Shown: in pieces, positions 10,510 to 19,697 of the stretch
Position numbering within the stretch: position 1 is the first letter of the stretch
How the letters are laid out: each line of letters opens with the position of its first letter
Assembly: GCF_900100855.1 (NCBI RefSeq)
Contig: NZ_FNCB01000003.1
Coordinates: forward strand, 124,001-188,000
Length of the DNA: 64,000 nt
Source of the DNA: Idiomarina zobellii
GTDB taxonomy: Bacteria > Pseudomonadota > Gammaproteobacteria > Enterobacterales > Alteromonadaceae
Direction: 5' to 3'
The notes under the pieces: generated by a model
Database searches by the model: none
What the model saw: the letters and a program-made list of their open reading frames with translations, nothing else
Told to the model about the DNA's origin: nothing
Translations under genes and position numbers: made by a program

Positions 10510-11802
10510 TTAATTGTTCTTTTGGACAATTAACTCATCCAAATTACTATCAAATCGTTTTTTCAGGCGCTGCCAGTCTACCGATGATAAACGCACATGC
10601 AACGCCAGTTGTCCGTTTTCGTCGACATCTTCCGATGTCACACTGTTGAGTTCGTACAATGTACCACGTAATTTACCCATAGACGGCGGTATTTTTAGTG
10701 TGGCGTCCATCATTTGAGGGCCCAGTAACTGGGTTAATGCCTCTAAGATAAGCTCGACACCAATACCTTCCTGAGCCGATACCCAGACTCTTACTGGCTT
10801 GCCATCCTCGTAATCGATACGTGGTTTTGCGCCATCTATCTGATCTATTTTATTACAAATAATCAGTTGTGGCACATCCCCAGCGTCAATTTCTTCGAGT
10901 ACTTCTGTCACCTGGTCAATATTACTTTGCTGCTGGTCATCAGCGACGTCAACCACATGCAAAAGTAAGTCGGCTTCCTGGGTTTCCTGAAGCGTCGCCT
11001 TGAAAGCAGCGACTAAGTCATGCGGCAAATGCCGGATAAAACCAACAGTATCCGCCAGAATCAAGTCGCCAACATCTTCAATAGTGAGCTTACGAAGAGT
11101 GGGGTCCAACGTCGCAAACAATTGGTCTGCTGCGTAAACGCCCGCTTCCGTTAACTGATTAAACAGCGTTGATTTACCGGCGTTGGTATAGCCCACTAAC
11201 GAAACTGTAGGAATTTCGGCTTTCTGACGGGCACGCCGTCCTTGCTCGCGTTGCTTTTGAACTTTTTCCAGACGCCGCAGAATATTCTTAATACGTCCGC
11301 GAATTAACCGTCGGTCGGTCTCAAGCTGCGTTTCACCCGGGCCGCGCAAACCGATACCACCTTTTTGGCGCTCCAAGTGAGTCCAGCCTCGTACCAAACG
11401 CGTTGAGATATGACGTAATTGTGCCAGCTCTACCTGCAGTTTACCTTCGTGAGTACGCGCTCGCTGAGCGAAGATATCAAGAATAAGCCCAGTTCTGTCC
11501 AGAACCCGGCATTTACAGATAGCTTCCAGGTTACGCTCTTGCGTTGGGGATAACGCATGATTAAAGATAACAATATTGGCATCCAGCGCCTTCACTTGCT
11601 CGGCTATTTCTTCTGCTTTACCACTGCCAACAAAGTATTTCGGCGTCGGTGAACCGCGGCTTGTTGTTATAACGCCGCGAGTCTCAACACCAGAAGAGTT
11701 TGCTAAAAGTTTAAGTTCAGAGAGATCTTCTCGGTTTACTTCAGTGGGAAAGTCCACATGAACCAAAATTGCGTAGTCGCCACCTTCATACCTATCGAAC
11801 AA
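10510..11802 (-). CDS. hflX: Ribosome-splitting GTPase HflX
   Basis: A GTPase that binds the 50S subunit and rescues stalled ribosomes under stress. The 430-residue product has the HflX N-terminal domain (AQLRHISTRLVRGWTHLERQ, then GIGLRGPGETQLETDRR), G1 GYTNAGKSTLFN, G3 DTVGFI and G4 NKID, and a C-terminal domain. It lies 28 bp downstream of hfq, the usual hfq-hflX-hflK-hflC order. Confidence 0.97.
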   Translation of the reverse strand: MFDRYEGGDYAILVHVDFPTEVNREDLSELKLLANSSGVETRGVITTSRGSPTPKYFVGSGKAEEIAEQVKALDANIVIFNHALSPTQERNLEAICKCRVLDRTGLILDIFAQRARTHEGKLQVELAQLRHISTRLVRGWTHLERQKGGIGLRGPGETQLETDRRLIRGRIKNILRRLEKVQKQREQGRRARQKAEIPTVSLVGYTNAGKSTLFNQLTEAGVYAADQLFATLDPTLRKLTIEDVGDLILADTVGFIRHLPHDLVAAFKATLQETQEADLLLHVVDVADDQQQSNIDQVTEVLEEIDAGDVPQLIICNKIDQIDGAKPRIDYEDGKPVRVWVSAQEGIGVELILEALTQLLGPQMMDATLKIPPSMGKLRGTLYELNSVTSEDVDENGQLALHVRLSSVDWQRLKKRFDSNLDELIVQKNN

Positions 11803-11830
11803 GTTGTATCAGACCTCTCTTTTCTTAAAA

Positions 11831-12088
11831 TTAATCGTCGAACTCAGCCACGCCTTCAGCCGCTTGCTGAGGCAAGTAGTTTTGCGGGATTCTAGCCGGG
11901 ACGACAGTCGAAATAGCGTGCTTATAAACCATTTGGCTCACAGTGTTTTTCAGCAATACAACAAATTGGTCAAACGACTCAATTTGCCCCTGTAGCTTAA
12001 TACCGTTGACCAAATAAATGGATACCGGGATGCGCTCGCGGCGCAATGCATTTAAAAACGGGTCTTGTAGAGTTTGCCCCTTGGCCAT
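11831..12088 (-). CDS. hfq: RNA chaperone Hfq
   Basis: A ring-forming RNA chaperone for sRNA-mRNA pairing. The 85-residue protein starts [20 protein letters not shown], with the Sm1 motif through [14 protein letters not shown] and the Sm2 motif [10 protein letters not shown]. The C-terminal tail is short (about 20 residues after the core) compared with E. coli Hfq (102 residues), and is acidic at its end (AEFDD). Confidence 0.98.
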   Translation of the reverse strand: MAKGQTLQDPFLNALRRERIPVSIYLVNGIKLQGQIESFDQFVVLLKNTVSQMVYKHAISTVVPARIPQNYLPQQAAEGVAEFDD

Positions 12089-12268
12089 CTTGGATTCCTT
12101 TTTTTATCGTTATTCATTATCCAATGCGAAATACAAAAAGTGACAGCACCGCCAATTTGCTATCACCTGTAAACACACACTAGACCAGTAAAGAATTTTT
12201 GCAACCAGAAAAACGTTAAAAATTACTCATTTATTTGCTAATCGGATCTGTGGGCGGTACTGAAAATT

Positions 12269-13219
12269 TCAATCCTTGGGAGGGAATTTTTGCGCCGATT
12301 GAGCTAAAGCCGCCTCAACTTTGTCGTTCATTTGCGGGTCATCAGTTTCCAGCCAAGTCACACCTGGCCAGCCGTTCAGCCAGGTTAGTTGGCGTTTTGC
12401 AAGCTGCCGGGTAGCGATAATGCCGCGCTCTCGCATTTCCTCATACGACAGTTCGCCATTTAGGTATTGCCACATTTGCCGGTAGCCGACGCTACGAATG
12501 GACGGTAAGTCTTCATGTAAGTCGCCACGTTCAAACAGCTTGCTAACTTCGTCTTCGAATGGCTCTGACAACATTTGATCAAAGCGCTGCTCAATGCGCT
12601 GGTGCAGTACTGAGCGCTCCTTTGGCGCAATCGCAAACTGATAAACGGGTTTATTCAGTTGGCCAAAGCGCTCTTTCGTCAGTTCAGTCAGTGTTTTTCC
12701 ACTAACCTCATAAACTTCCAGCGCGCGCATAGTTCGCTGAGGATCATTCGGGTGTATTCGTTTGGCACTGACGGGGTCAACCGTTTTCAACCGGTCATGC
12801 AAAGCGGCAAGCCCACTTGCTTCCATTTCTTGGGTAAGTTTTTGTCTAACCGACGCATCAGACTCAGGCAACTGCGACAAGCCTTCGAGCAAAGCTTTGA
12901 AATACAACATAGTGCCACCAACCAGCAAAGGGACCTTCCCCCGCGACTGAATGTCCTCAATTAAACGTAGTGCATCGCGTTGAAAATCGGCCGCTGAATA
13001 CGTCTCTGACGGGTCGCAAATATCAATAAGATGGTGTGGTACTTTGGCTTGCTCTTCCGGTGTTGGTTTTGCGGTGCCAATATCCATTCCGCGGTAAATA
13101 AGCGCCGAGTCGACAGAAATAATTTCACAGTCCAGCTTGTCGCACAGTGCCAGCGACAGGGCTGTTTTTCCGGCAGCTGTTGGACCGTAAATGTTAATAA
13201 CCGCATTAGTGGTTTGCAT
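12269..13219 (-). CDS. miaA: tRNA dimethylallyltransferase MiaA
   Basis: Transfers dimethylallyl to A37 of tRNAs that read codons starting with U. The start at 13219 ([19 protein letters not shown]) is preceded by GGAGG at 6 bases, better than the ATG 21 bases upstream. It overlaps the mutL 3' end by 14 bp. The P-loop GPTAAGKT, the [16 protein letters not shown] substrate segment and GGTMLYF are present. The product is 316 residues. The amber-reading tRNA in this window has A37 in an AAA context, a typical MiaA substrate. Confidence 0.97.
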   Translation of the reverse strand: MQTTNAVINIYGPTAAGKTALSLALCDKLDCEIISVDSALIYRGMDIGTAKPTPEEQAKVPHHLIDICDPSETYSAADFQRDALRLIEDIQSRGKVPLLVGGTMLYFKALLEGLSQLPESDASVRQKLTQEMEASGLAALHDRLKTVDPVSAKRIHPNDPQRTMRALEVYEVSGKTLTELTKERFGQLNKPVYQFAIAPKERSVLHQRIEQRFDQMLSEPFEDEVSKLFERGDLHEDLPSIRSVGYRQMWQYLNGELSYEEMRERGIIATRQLAKRQLTWLNGWPGVTWLETDDPQMNDKVEAALAQSAQKFPPKD

Positions 13220-14999
13220 TATAAGCCTCCGGCACTTCAATAAACTGGAGGTAGTCGGCAGGCTCGTGTAGTTGATCGCGCCACTGTTTCACCCAATGTT
13301 CGGCCTCCGTTGTACTGTATTCACCTTTAGCAACAAAAGTAGTCAGCCATTTTAACAGTTGGGTATCGGAGTTCTCTGACACTTGCTCAAGTAATTGCTT
13401 AAATAACAGTGCGACATTGCCTTTACGAAGCATTTCCGGCATTTGCTCGATAACCACCATATCTTTCTGACGATAGTACATGACCCCTAAGCGGTTCAGT
13501 TGTTGCTCTGGCCATTGGCTAACCGGCGTTTTAAACTCTTTTGCTGATACCGTTACGGGAACCAACAATGGCTGTCCAGACAAGCCGTCCTCAAGCTGCT
13601 GAGAGAGCTTCTCCTGTGCGCAAACTGCATGCACCTGTCGTACATTCAGCCAGGCCAACCGGTTTGAGTGTCTAACTAAAGCCTGATGCCCGTTAAACAG
13701 TGACAGTAAGCGCCAGCTTTCGCTCGGGGAACTTGCTTCTTGTCTACTTACAGAAGCCGATGCGGAGAATGCCGATGCATTCCCTGTTGATGCAGGCTGA
13801 CTCTCAGAACTTCCTGCTGAACTTGTTACCGCGTTAGGCAGTAACGACCCCATAGCTTTTCTTGGCGCTGTTGAGTAACGACTGCTCTCCCTCATGGTTG
13901 ACGTATCGTTCGACTGATACTGATGGCGGTGGGCACTTTCGTAAGGCTCGCCTTTAAAATCAACCGATGCGTCTTCGGCGCCAGCGCTTACTGACATTTC
14001 AGTCAGTGAGCGTAATACGCGTTCAACCTGAGTAAGAATAAAGTCGTGCACTTGCCGCTGATAATGAAAGCGCACTTCATGCTTGGCCGGATGCACGTTT
14101 ACATCGACCTGCTCAGCAGGTAGCTCAAAATAAAGAATGTAAGTCGGCACGCGGTCAGTCGGTAAGTACTTTTCGTAAGCCTGCCGCACGGCGTGCGCTA
14201 GAAGCTTGTCACGCATCATACGGCCGTTAACAAAAAAATGCTGAACATCGCCCTGGTACCGACAGTGCTCCGGTGCCACCATCCAGCCTTTTAATTTGTA
14301 ATCACCTTCCGGGCTTTGTAACTGATACGCCTGCTCAGCGAACTGGCCGCCACAAATTTTTGCCACGCGCTGCAACTGCTGCTTTTCTGAATCCGCCCTG
14401 GGATAGCGCCGCAACGTTTTGCCGTTATGGCTGAGTTGAAATGCCACATCAAACCGACTTAACGCAATACGCTTTATAACCTCATCAATGTGGCTAAACT
14501 CGGTTTTTTCTGTACGTAAAAACTTACGCCGGGCTGGCGTGTTAAAAAATAAATCCTGAATATCAACGGTTGTGCCATTAGGGTGAGCCGCAGGTTCGAC
14601 ATTAACCTGCATGTCGCGACCTTCTGTCCACGCCTGCCAAGCCTCGCTTTGCTCCGCCGGTTTTGAGGTTAAGCGCAATCGTGATACCGAGCTAATACTG
14701 GCTAAAGCTTCTCCCCGAAAACCTAAACTACCAATACGTTCCAAGTCTTCTAATGACTGAACTTTACTGGTTGCATGACGACTCAGCGCCAACGTCAGTT
14801 CGTCTCGAGAAATACCACAGCCATTGTCGCGAATGCGAATACGTTTACTGCCACCTTTCTCAATATCTAAAACAAGCTCGTCTGCACCGGCGTCTAAGGC
14901 ATTTTCTACCAGCTCTTTTACGACCGATGATGGGCGCTCGACCACCTCACCGGCGGCAATTTGGTTAGCAAGTTCTATAGGCAGTTGTTGAATCGGCAT
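13206..14999 (-). CDS. mutL: DNA mismatch repair protein MutL
   Basis: Couples MutS mismatch recognition to MutH/UvrD. The N-terminal GHKL ATPase shows [12 protein letters not shown] (motif I), DNGCGI (II) and [13 protein letters not shown] (III). A Ser/Gln-rich linker covers about residues 340-410, and a C-terminal dimerisation domain follows. No DQHAAxERxxYE endonuclease motif is visible, in keeping with a MutH-type system. The product is 597 residues. It overlaps amiB by one base and miaA by 14. Confidence 0.97.
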   Translation of the reverse strand: MPIQQLPIELANQIAAGEVVERPSSVVKELVENALDAGADELVLDIEKGGSKRIRIRDNGCGISRDELTLALSRHATSKVQSLEDLERIGSLGFRGEALASISSVSRLRLTSKPAEQSEAWQAWTEGRDMQVNVEPAAHPNGTTVDIQDLFFNTPARRKFLRTEKTEFSHIDEVIKRIALSRFDVAFQLSHNGKTLRRYPRADSEKQQLQRVAKICGGQFAEQAYQLQSPEGDYKLKGWMVAPEHCRYQGDVQHFFVNGRMMRDKLLAHAVRQAYEKYLPTDRVPTYILYFELPAEQVDVNVHPAKHEVRFHYQRQVHDFILTQVERVLRSLTEMSVSAGAEDASVDFKGEPYESAHRHQYQSNDTSTMRESSRYSTAPRKAMGSLLPNAVTSSAGSSESQPASTGNASAFSASASVSRQEASSPSESWRLLSLFNGHQALVRHSNRLAWLNVRQVHAVCAQEKLSQQLEDGLSGQPLLVPVTVSAKEFKTPVSQWPEQQLNRLGVMYYRQKDMVVIEQMPEMLRKGNVALLFKQLLEQVSENSDTQLLKWLTTFVAKGEYSTTEAEHWVKQWRDQLHEPADYLQFIEVPEAYNANH

Positions 15000-16309
15000 T
15001 AGCGGCTCGGAATAGTGATTTTTTGTCCAATTTTAAGGACATTACTTCTTAAATTGTTTTCCGTTTTTATCGCTTTCACTGTCGTATTGTAACGCTGTGC
15101 TAGAACAGACAATGAGTCGCCCGACTTCACCGTATAAGTAAAGCTGTTCTGATTGGCTAGGTAGGTGTTGTCTATCGGGTTACTGACAAAATACCGACGA
15201 ATACCGTTATACAGCGCCCGCGCCATTTTTTGCTGATGCGCATTACTGGTCAATAAGCGTTCTTCGTCCGGGTTAGAAATAAACCCAGTTTCGACCAAAA
15301 GCGACGGCTTATCCGGTGACTTTAATACTGCCAAACTGGCCGCCTGAGGTTTTGTCTTGTGCATTTTAGTAACGGATGACATTTCATCAATAATGTGTCG
15401 CGCTGCACTGTAGGCGCCGGCAATAGAGCTGTCCATCGACATATCAAGCAAGGTTTCGGCCAAATAAGGCTCGTGACTGTTTTTACTTAAAATATCGGTA
15501 ACACCGCCAAGTAACTCAGACTCTTGCTCTCTATTCTCTAACCAACGACCCACTTCTGAGTCCGCCCGTCGCTTAGACAAGACCCAAACCGATCCGCCCC
15601 GAGGTTGAGGCGTTCTAAACGCATCAGCGTGAATCGATACGAAGAAGTCGGCTTTAGCATCCCAGGCTTTTTGCGGACGCTCATTCAAGCCCAAATAATA
15701 GTCGCCTGTGCGCACTAAAAACGCCTGCATGCCCGGGTCATCATTAATCATCTTTGCCAAAGCACGCGCTATTTTTATCACCACGTTTTTTTCGTAAGTA
15801 CCACGTGGCCCTATTGAGCCGGGGTCATCCCCGCCATGACCAGCATCTATTGCAATAGTGACTTTGCGATCTTTGAGTTCGTCAATCGACTTTGCCGGAC
15901 CGCTGCGTTCAACTGACTTACCCGGTAGGTCGACCACCAGGCGGTCTTTGTATGACTCATTCGCGGGGAGTACAAATAGGTTTGGTTCTGTTTTCGAGTT
16001 CAGTTCAATGACAATGCGGCTACTGCGATTATTCTTAGGGCTGCTGGTACGCACTTTGCGCACAAGTAAGGAGTCTTTACCCAGGTTGGTTAAGCCAGTG
16101 TTTAACTTAGTGTTGTTAAAGTCTATGACTAAGCGGTACGGCTTCTGCTGGTTCAGCATAAAGTAGGAGTACTCTGGCGTCTCCGATAAATCAAAAACCA
16201 CACGCGTCTTGTCCGGCGACGGCCAAACCCTGACACTCTCAATACTGTTATCTGCCCATACGCTGAACGAGCATAAGGCAAGAAGCACGACCCAAAACTT
16301 TTTTATCAT
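14999..16309 (-). CDS. amiB: N-acetylmuramoyl-L-alanine amidase with AMIN and LysM domains
   Basis: A periplasmic amidase that splits septal peptidoglycan. The 436-residue product has a signal peptide (cleavage near VWA-DN), an AMIN domain (about 22-125), an Amidase_3 domain starting at [17 protein letters not shown] (zinc His), a VSIHADAF zinc His motif, [14 protein letters not shown] (catalytic Glu), and a C-terminal LysM repeat ([17 protein letters not shown]). It overlaps tsaE by 4 bp. Confidence 0.96.
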   Translation of the reverse strand: MIKKFWVVLLALCSFSVWADNSIESVRVWPSPDKTRVVFDLSETPEYSYFMLNQQKPYRLVIDFNNTKLNTGLTNLGKDSLLVRKVRTSSPKNNRSSRIVIELNSKTEPNLFVLPANESYKDRLVVDLPGKSVERSGPAKSIDELKDRKVTIAIDAGHGGDDPGSIGPRGTYEKNVVIKIARALAKMINDDPGMQAFLVRTGDYYLGLNERPQKAWDAKADFFVSIHADAFRTPQPRGGSVWVLSKRRADSEVGRWLENREQESELLGGVTDILSKNSHEPYLAETLLDMSMDSSIAGAYSAARHIIDEMSSVTKMHKTKPQAASLAVLKSPDKPSLLVETGFISNPDEERLLTSNAHQQKMARALYNGIRRYFVSNPIDNTYLANQNSFTYTVKSGDSLSVLAQRYNTTVKAIKTENNLRSNVLKIGQKITIPSR

Positions 16310-16764
16310 AATGACTGAACGATAGTTGTCCCGGTGTTAGTTAGCGCATTTATAATTATTTTTCTGCCCTGCTCATAATAGCTTAAGGCAATTTCAATGT
16401 CTGCGTCCGGAAGCCAGCCTGCACCTTTTTCCGGCCATTCAATAAAATTTAGAGTGTCTTCGGCAAAGTAATCACGAATACCCATATACTCAAGCTCTTC
16501 CGGGTCAGCCAGGCGATACAAGTCGAAATGATGAATACGCCAGCCACTTAACTGATAAGGCTCTACCAGGGTGTACGTTGGGCTTTTTACTGCGCCTTCG
16601 TGACCCATAGCCTGAATCACCCCTCGACAAAACGCTGTTTTACCCGCGCCCAGTTCTCCTTCCAGATAAACCACCACCGGCTCTTTAATACTTTCTGCAA
16701 AACGCTTCGCCAAAGCTAACGTAGCTTCCTCATTCGGCAACTCTTGCTCGAAAACCACACTCAT
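16306..16764 (-). CDS. tsaE: tRNA threonylcarbamoyladenosine biosynthesis ATPase TsaE
   Basis: The ATPase of the TsaBDE complex that makes t6A37 in ANN-decoding tRNAs. The 152-residue product has the Walker A motif GELGAGKTAF (about 36-45), a switch segment SPTYTLVEPY and the Walker B-like HHFDLYRL. It ends in an ATGA overlap with amiB and starts 1 bp after the nnr gene. Confidence 0.96.
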   Translation of the reverse strand: MSVVFEQELPNEEATLALAKRFAESIKEPVVVYLEGELGAGKTAFCRGVIQAMGHEGAVKSPTYTLVEPYQLSGWRIHHFDLYRLADPEELEYMGIRDYFAEDTLNFIEWPEKGAGWLPDADIEIALSYYEQGRKIIINALTNTGTTIVQSL

Positions 16765-16765
16765 T

Positions 16766-18298
16766 TTACGTTATTTTTCCATTCACTAATTGACGTATGT
16801 ATGGCAACAAATCTGAAGCTAAGGTTCCCCGTTCACCTTCGTTGCCCGCTAATTCTCCGGCTCTGCCATGCCATATACCTGCCGCAACTACGGCTTCGGC
16901 TTCAGGCATACCTTGTGCAACTAAGCCGCTTACCAGACCAGTCAGCAAGTCGCCCATACCACCACTGGCCATTGCCGGACTGCCGGCATCCAGAATAAAC
17001 TGCCCTGCGTCGCTGGTCACTAGCGAACCGGCGCCTTTTAATAAAATTTGCGCTTCGTAGTTATCACGCAGCGCATTTAATGCCGAAAAGCGGTCGGATT
17101 CTACCTTATTTGAGTCAATATTTAATAATCGAGCGGCTTCACCTGGATGCGGGGTCAATATCACTCGCGAGCCAAGCCTTTCTTTTTGTTCATGAGCGGC
17201 CAAAATATTCAGCCCGTCGGCATCAATAACCCAAGCTTTGTTAGTGTTAATGCAATGGTCTGCCACCCAGCTGAAAACCTCTCGCGACCATTCGCTTTGC
17301 CCAAGTCCCGGGCCTAAGGCTATAACGTTCGCCAGCTCCATCATTGCCTGTAAGTCTTTCTGAGAGCTTACGGCGCGCACCATAGCTTCAGGTTGGGCAG
17401 CAGCAACCATCGCCTGAACCTCAGGGTGGCAGGCCACCGACACCTTACCGGCACCGCAGCGCAGTGCCGCTTGCATTGCCAGCACAACAGCCCCAGACAT
17501 GCCCGGCTGACCACCAACGATAAGGACATGACCATTATCGCCTTTGTGTTCACAGGGCTGTCTTCGTGGCAGCCAATTTTGAATGTGCTCTGTCGTCACT
17601 CTCACATAGGTGGCTTTGCTTTGTTTCGCAAACGCATCACCAATACCCAGGTCTTCCAACACTAACTGCCCAACATGATTCTTTGCTTTCCCCGTTAACA
17701 GCCCTCGTTTATGAGCAACTAAACACACCGTTTTGTAGGCGTGAGCGGCGACTCCCGGCACTGAGCCCGTATCCGCATTCAGACCTGAAGGGACATCCAC
17801 CGCCAGAACCTTTGCAGAAGCCTCATTTAAGGTATGGACAAGCGCAGCCGCAGCGCCTTCAAGGGCGCGGTTAAGGCCAACGCCGAAAAGCGCATCGACA
17901 ACTATATCGTAACGCTGCGGTTCACAATCATTAACCGCCTTTTCCTGACCTCCACTGTCACGCCAGGCCAAACGTGCGCGCTCCGCATTATTGTCCGTTT
18001 TGGACGAAATAGTCTTGTTCGGTGACAGGGCAAACACGTCTACCTGATACCCAGCTTCCTGTGCCAGTCGAGCGATAATATAACCGTCGCCGCCATTGTT
18101 ACCCTCACCACAGCATACCGCCATTTTCGCCGGTGCTTTTACATCCTGCTGTAAGTGTTTAAACACAGCTGCTCCGGCAGCAGACATTAGTTGCATCATG
18201 CTTATTGAGCACGCTTCAGCCGCTGGTTTTTCGCCTTTTTGTACCTGTTCCACGGTGTACACGCGTTGTGCTAAACTGACGTTATCAATTGCCGTCAT
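16766..18298 (-). CDS. nnr: Bifunctional NAD(P)H-hydrate epimerase/ADP-dependent dehydratase
   Basis: Repairs damaged NAD(P)H hydrates. The N-terminal YjeF_N epimerase domain (about 1-215) contains CGEGNNGGDGYIIARL. The C-terminal ribokinase-like dehydratase (about 230-510) contains GHVLIVGGQPGMSGAV, ALGPGLGQSEW and the GSPAMASGGMGDLLTG motif. The product is 510 residues. It is the first gene of the nnr-tsaE-amiB-mutL-miaA run and is divergent from queG, with only 14 bp between starts. Confidence 0.96.
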   Translation of the reverse strand: MTAIDNVSLAQRVYTVEQVQKGEKPAAEACSISMMQLMSAAGAAVFKHLQQDVKAPAKMAVCCGEGNNGGDGYIIARLAQEAGYQVDVFALSPNKTISSKTDNNAERARLAWRDSGGQEKAVNDCEPQRYDIVVDALFGVGLNRALEGAAAALVHTLNEASAKVLAVDVPSGLNADTGSVPGVAAHAYKTVCLVAHKRGLLTGKAKNHVGQLVLEDLGIGDAFAKQSKATYVRVTTEHIQNWLPRRQPCEHKGDNGHVLIVGGQPGMSGAVVLAMQAALRCGAGKVSVACHPEVQAMVAAAQPEAMVRAVSSQKDLQAMMELANVIALGPGLGQSEWSREVFSWVADHCINTNKAWVIDADGLNILAAHEQKERLGSRVILTPHPGEAARLLNIDSNKVESDRFSALNALRDNYEAQILLKGAGSLVTSDAGQFILDAGSPAMASGGMGDLLTGLVSGLVAQGMPEAEAVVAAGIWHGRAGELAGNEGERGTLASDLLPYIRQLVNGKIT

Positions 18299-18312
18299 AG
18301 CTACTCCTGACC

Positions 18313-19440
18313 ATGTCCAATTCCATTAACTATCAACAGCTGGCCGATGATATTAAGCGTTGGGGTGCCGAGCTGGGTTTTCAAAAAGTGGGTATTACTG
18401 ACTTAGATCTTAGTAAACATGAAGCCACTTTACAGCAGTGGCTGGACAATGGCTATCACGGCGAAATGGACTTTATGGAACGCCATGGCATGCTGCGGGC
18501 GCGTCCGGCGGAGCTGCATCCGGGCTCGGTCAGAGCGATTTCCGTGCGTATGAACTACCTACCCGTTGAAGCCGGCTTTGCAAAGACGCTAAAAGATGGC
18601 AGCAAAGGCTATATTTCCCGTTATGCATTAGGGCGGGACTACCACAAACTCATGCGTAAACGCTTAAAACAACTGGGTGACCGAATACAGTCAGAGTTTG
18701 ACGGCGCCGACTTTCGGCCCTTTGTTGACTCAGCCCCCATTATGGAAAGGCCGTTAGCGGAAAAGGCCGGGCTAGGCTGGACCGGTAAACACACCCTTAT
18801 TTTAGACAAAGATAGTGGCTCCTGGTTTTTCTTAGGTGAGCTTTTAATTAACCTGCCACTACCGGTCGATGAGCCTGTTGAGGAAGGTTGCGGCAGCTGC
18901 ACGGCCTGTATGACCATCTGTCCGACTCAAGCCATTGTCGCTCCCTATGAGCTGGACGCACGGCGTTGTATTTCTTATTTAACCATTGAGCTGCGCGGCG
19001 CCATTCCTGAAGAGTTTCGCCCGCTTATTGGTAATCGTATTTACGGCTGTGACGACTGTCAGCTCATTTGCCCGTGGAACCGCTACGCCCAACTCACCGA
19101 TGAAGACGACTTTAGTCCCAGACAAGAACTGCACTCGCCACAGTTACTCGAGCTTTGGGCCTGGACTGAACAGCAGTTTCTGGACAATTTACAAGGCTCC
19201 CCCATTCGTCGCATAGGCTACGAATGCTGGCTGCGGAACCTGGCCGTGGCTTTAGGCAACGCGCCCTCAGATGCCGCCATTATAGAAGCGCTTGAGAATA
19301 AAACCGAAGGCGTAACCGATATGGTGCGAGAGCACATTGACTGGGCATTGGAGCGTCAGCGCACCGGTGTTGCAGAGGTTACCAAACAGCTGAAACGATT
19401 GGTGCGTGCGGTAGAAAAAGGCCTACCCCGCGACGCCTAA
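18313..19440 (+). CDS. queG: Epoxyqueuosine reductase QueG
   Basis: A cobalamin and 4Fe-4S enzyme that performs the last step of queuosine synthesis in tRNA. The 375-residue product has the DUF1730 catalytic domain and two ferredoxin-type clusters, CGSCTACMTICPTQAI and CDDCQLICPWN. A HEAT-like helical C-terminus follows. The queG/nnr divergent pair is the same as yjeS/yjeF in E. coli. Its 3' end overlaps the convergent yheV stop by 4 bp. Confidence 0.96.
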   Translation: MSNSINYQQLADDIKRWGAELGFQKVGITDLDLSKHEATLQQWLDNGYHGEMDFMERHGMLRARPAELHPGSVRAISVRMNYLPVEAGFAKTLKDGSKGYISRYALGRDYHKLMRKRLKQLGDRIQSEFDGADFRPFVDSAPIMERPLAEKAGLGWTGKHTLILDKDSGSWFFLGELLINLPLPVDEPVEEGCGSCTACMTICPTQAIVAPYELDARRCISYLTIELRGAIPEEFRPLIGNRIYGCDDCQLICPWNRYAQLTDEDDFSPRQELHSPQLLELWAWTEQQFLDNLQGSPIRRIGYECWLRNLAVALGNAPSDAAIIEALENKTEGVTDMVREHIDWALERQRTGVAEVTKQLKRLVRAVEKGLPRDA

Positions 19441-19640
19441 TCGGGTTTGAAAACACCAATGACCTGATCAAACTGACGCTCGCTGCCACCGCCCTGCTCT
19501 TTAGGTTCGCTAAAGCGGTGCTTGCACTGCACGCATTCTACCTGCTCAATATCGTTTTCGATAAACAACATGAGCGTGTCCATGGCCTCACATTTGGGGC
19601 ACACTGCGCCAGCGATAAATCGTTTCTTTTGTCTAGCCAC
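19437..19640 (-). CDS. yheV: YheV family putative zinc ribbon protein
   Basis: A short conserved gammaproteobacterial protein. A longer frame reaches 19712, but the E. coli YheV alignment (KKRFIAGAVCPKC; ending QVIGVFKPD) and a good AGGAG support a GTG start at 19638-19640, giving 67 residues. Two CxxC motifs (CPKC and CVQC) suggest zinc binding. The function is unknown. The stop codon is TAG. If it were read through, translation would run 26 sense codons further to a TGA. It is divergent from the adjacent yheS gene. Confidence 0.85.
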   Translation of the reverse strand: MARQKKRFIAGAVCPKCEAMDTLMLFIENDIEQVECVQCKHRFSEPKEQGGGSERQFDQVIGVFKPD

Positions 19641-19697
19641 GACAACTCCTGTGTTAGAATTGGCTTCAACGTAACTAATGATAACGCAGAGTGATTT

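Noticed and set aside
13206..14999. MutL endonuclease motif
   Set aside because: No DQHAAxERxxYE sequence is present in the C-terminal domain, as expected for MutH-dependent gammaproteobacterial MutL.
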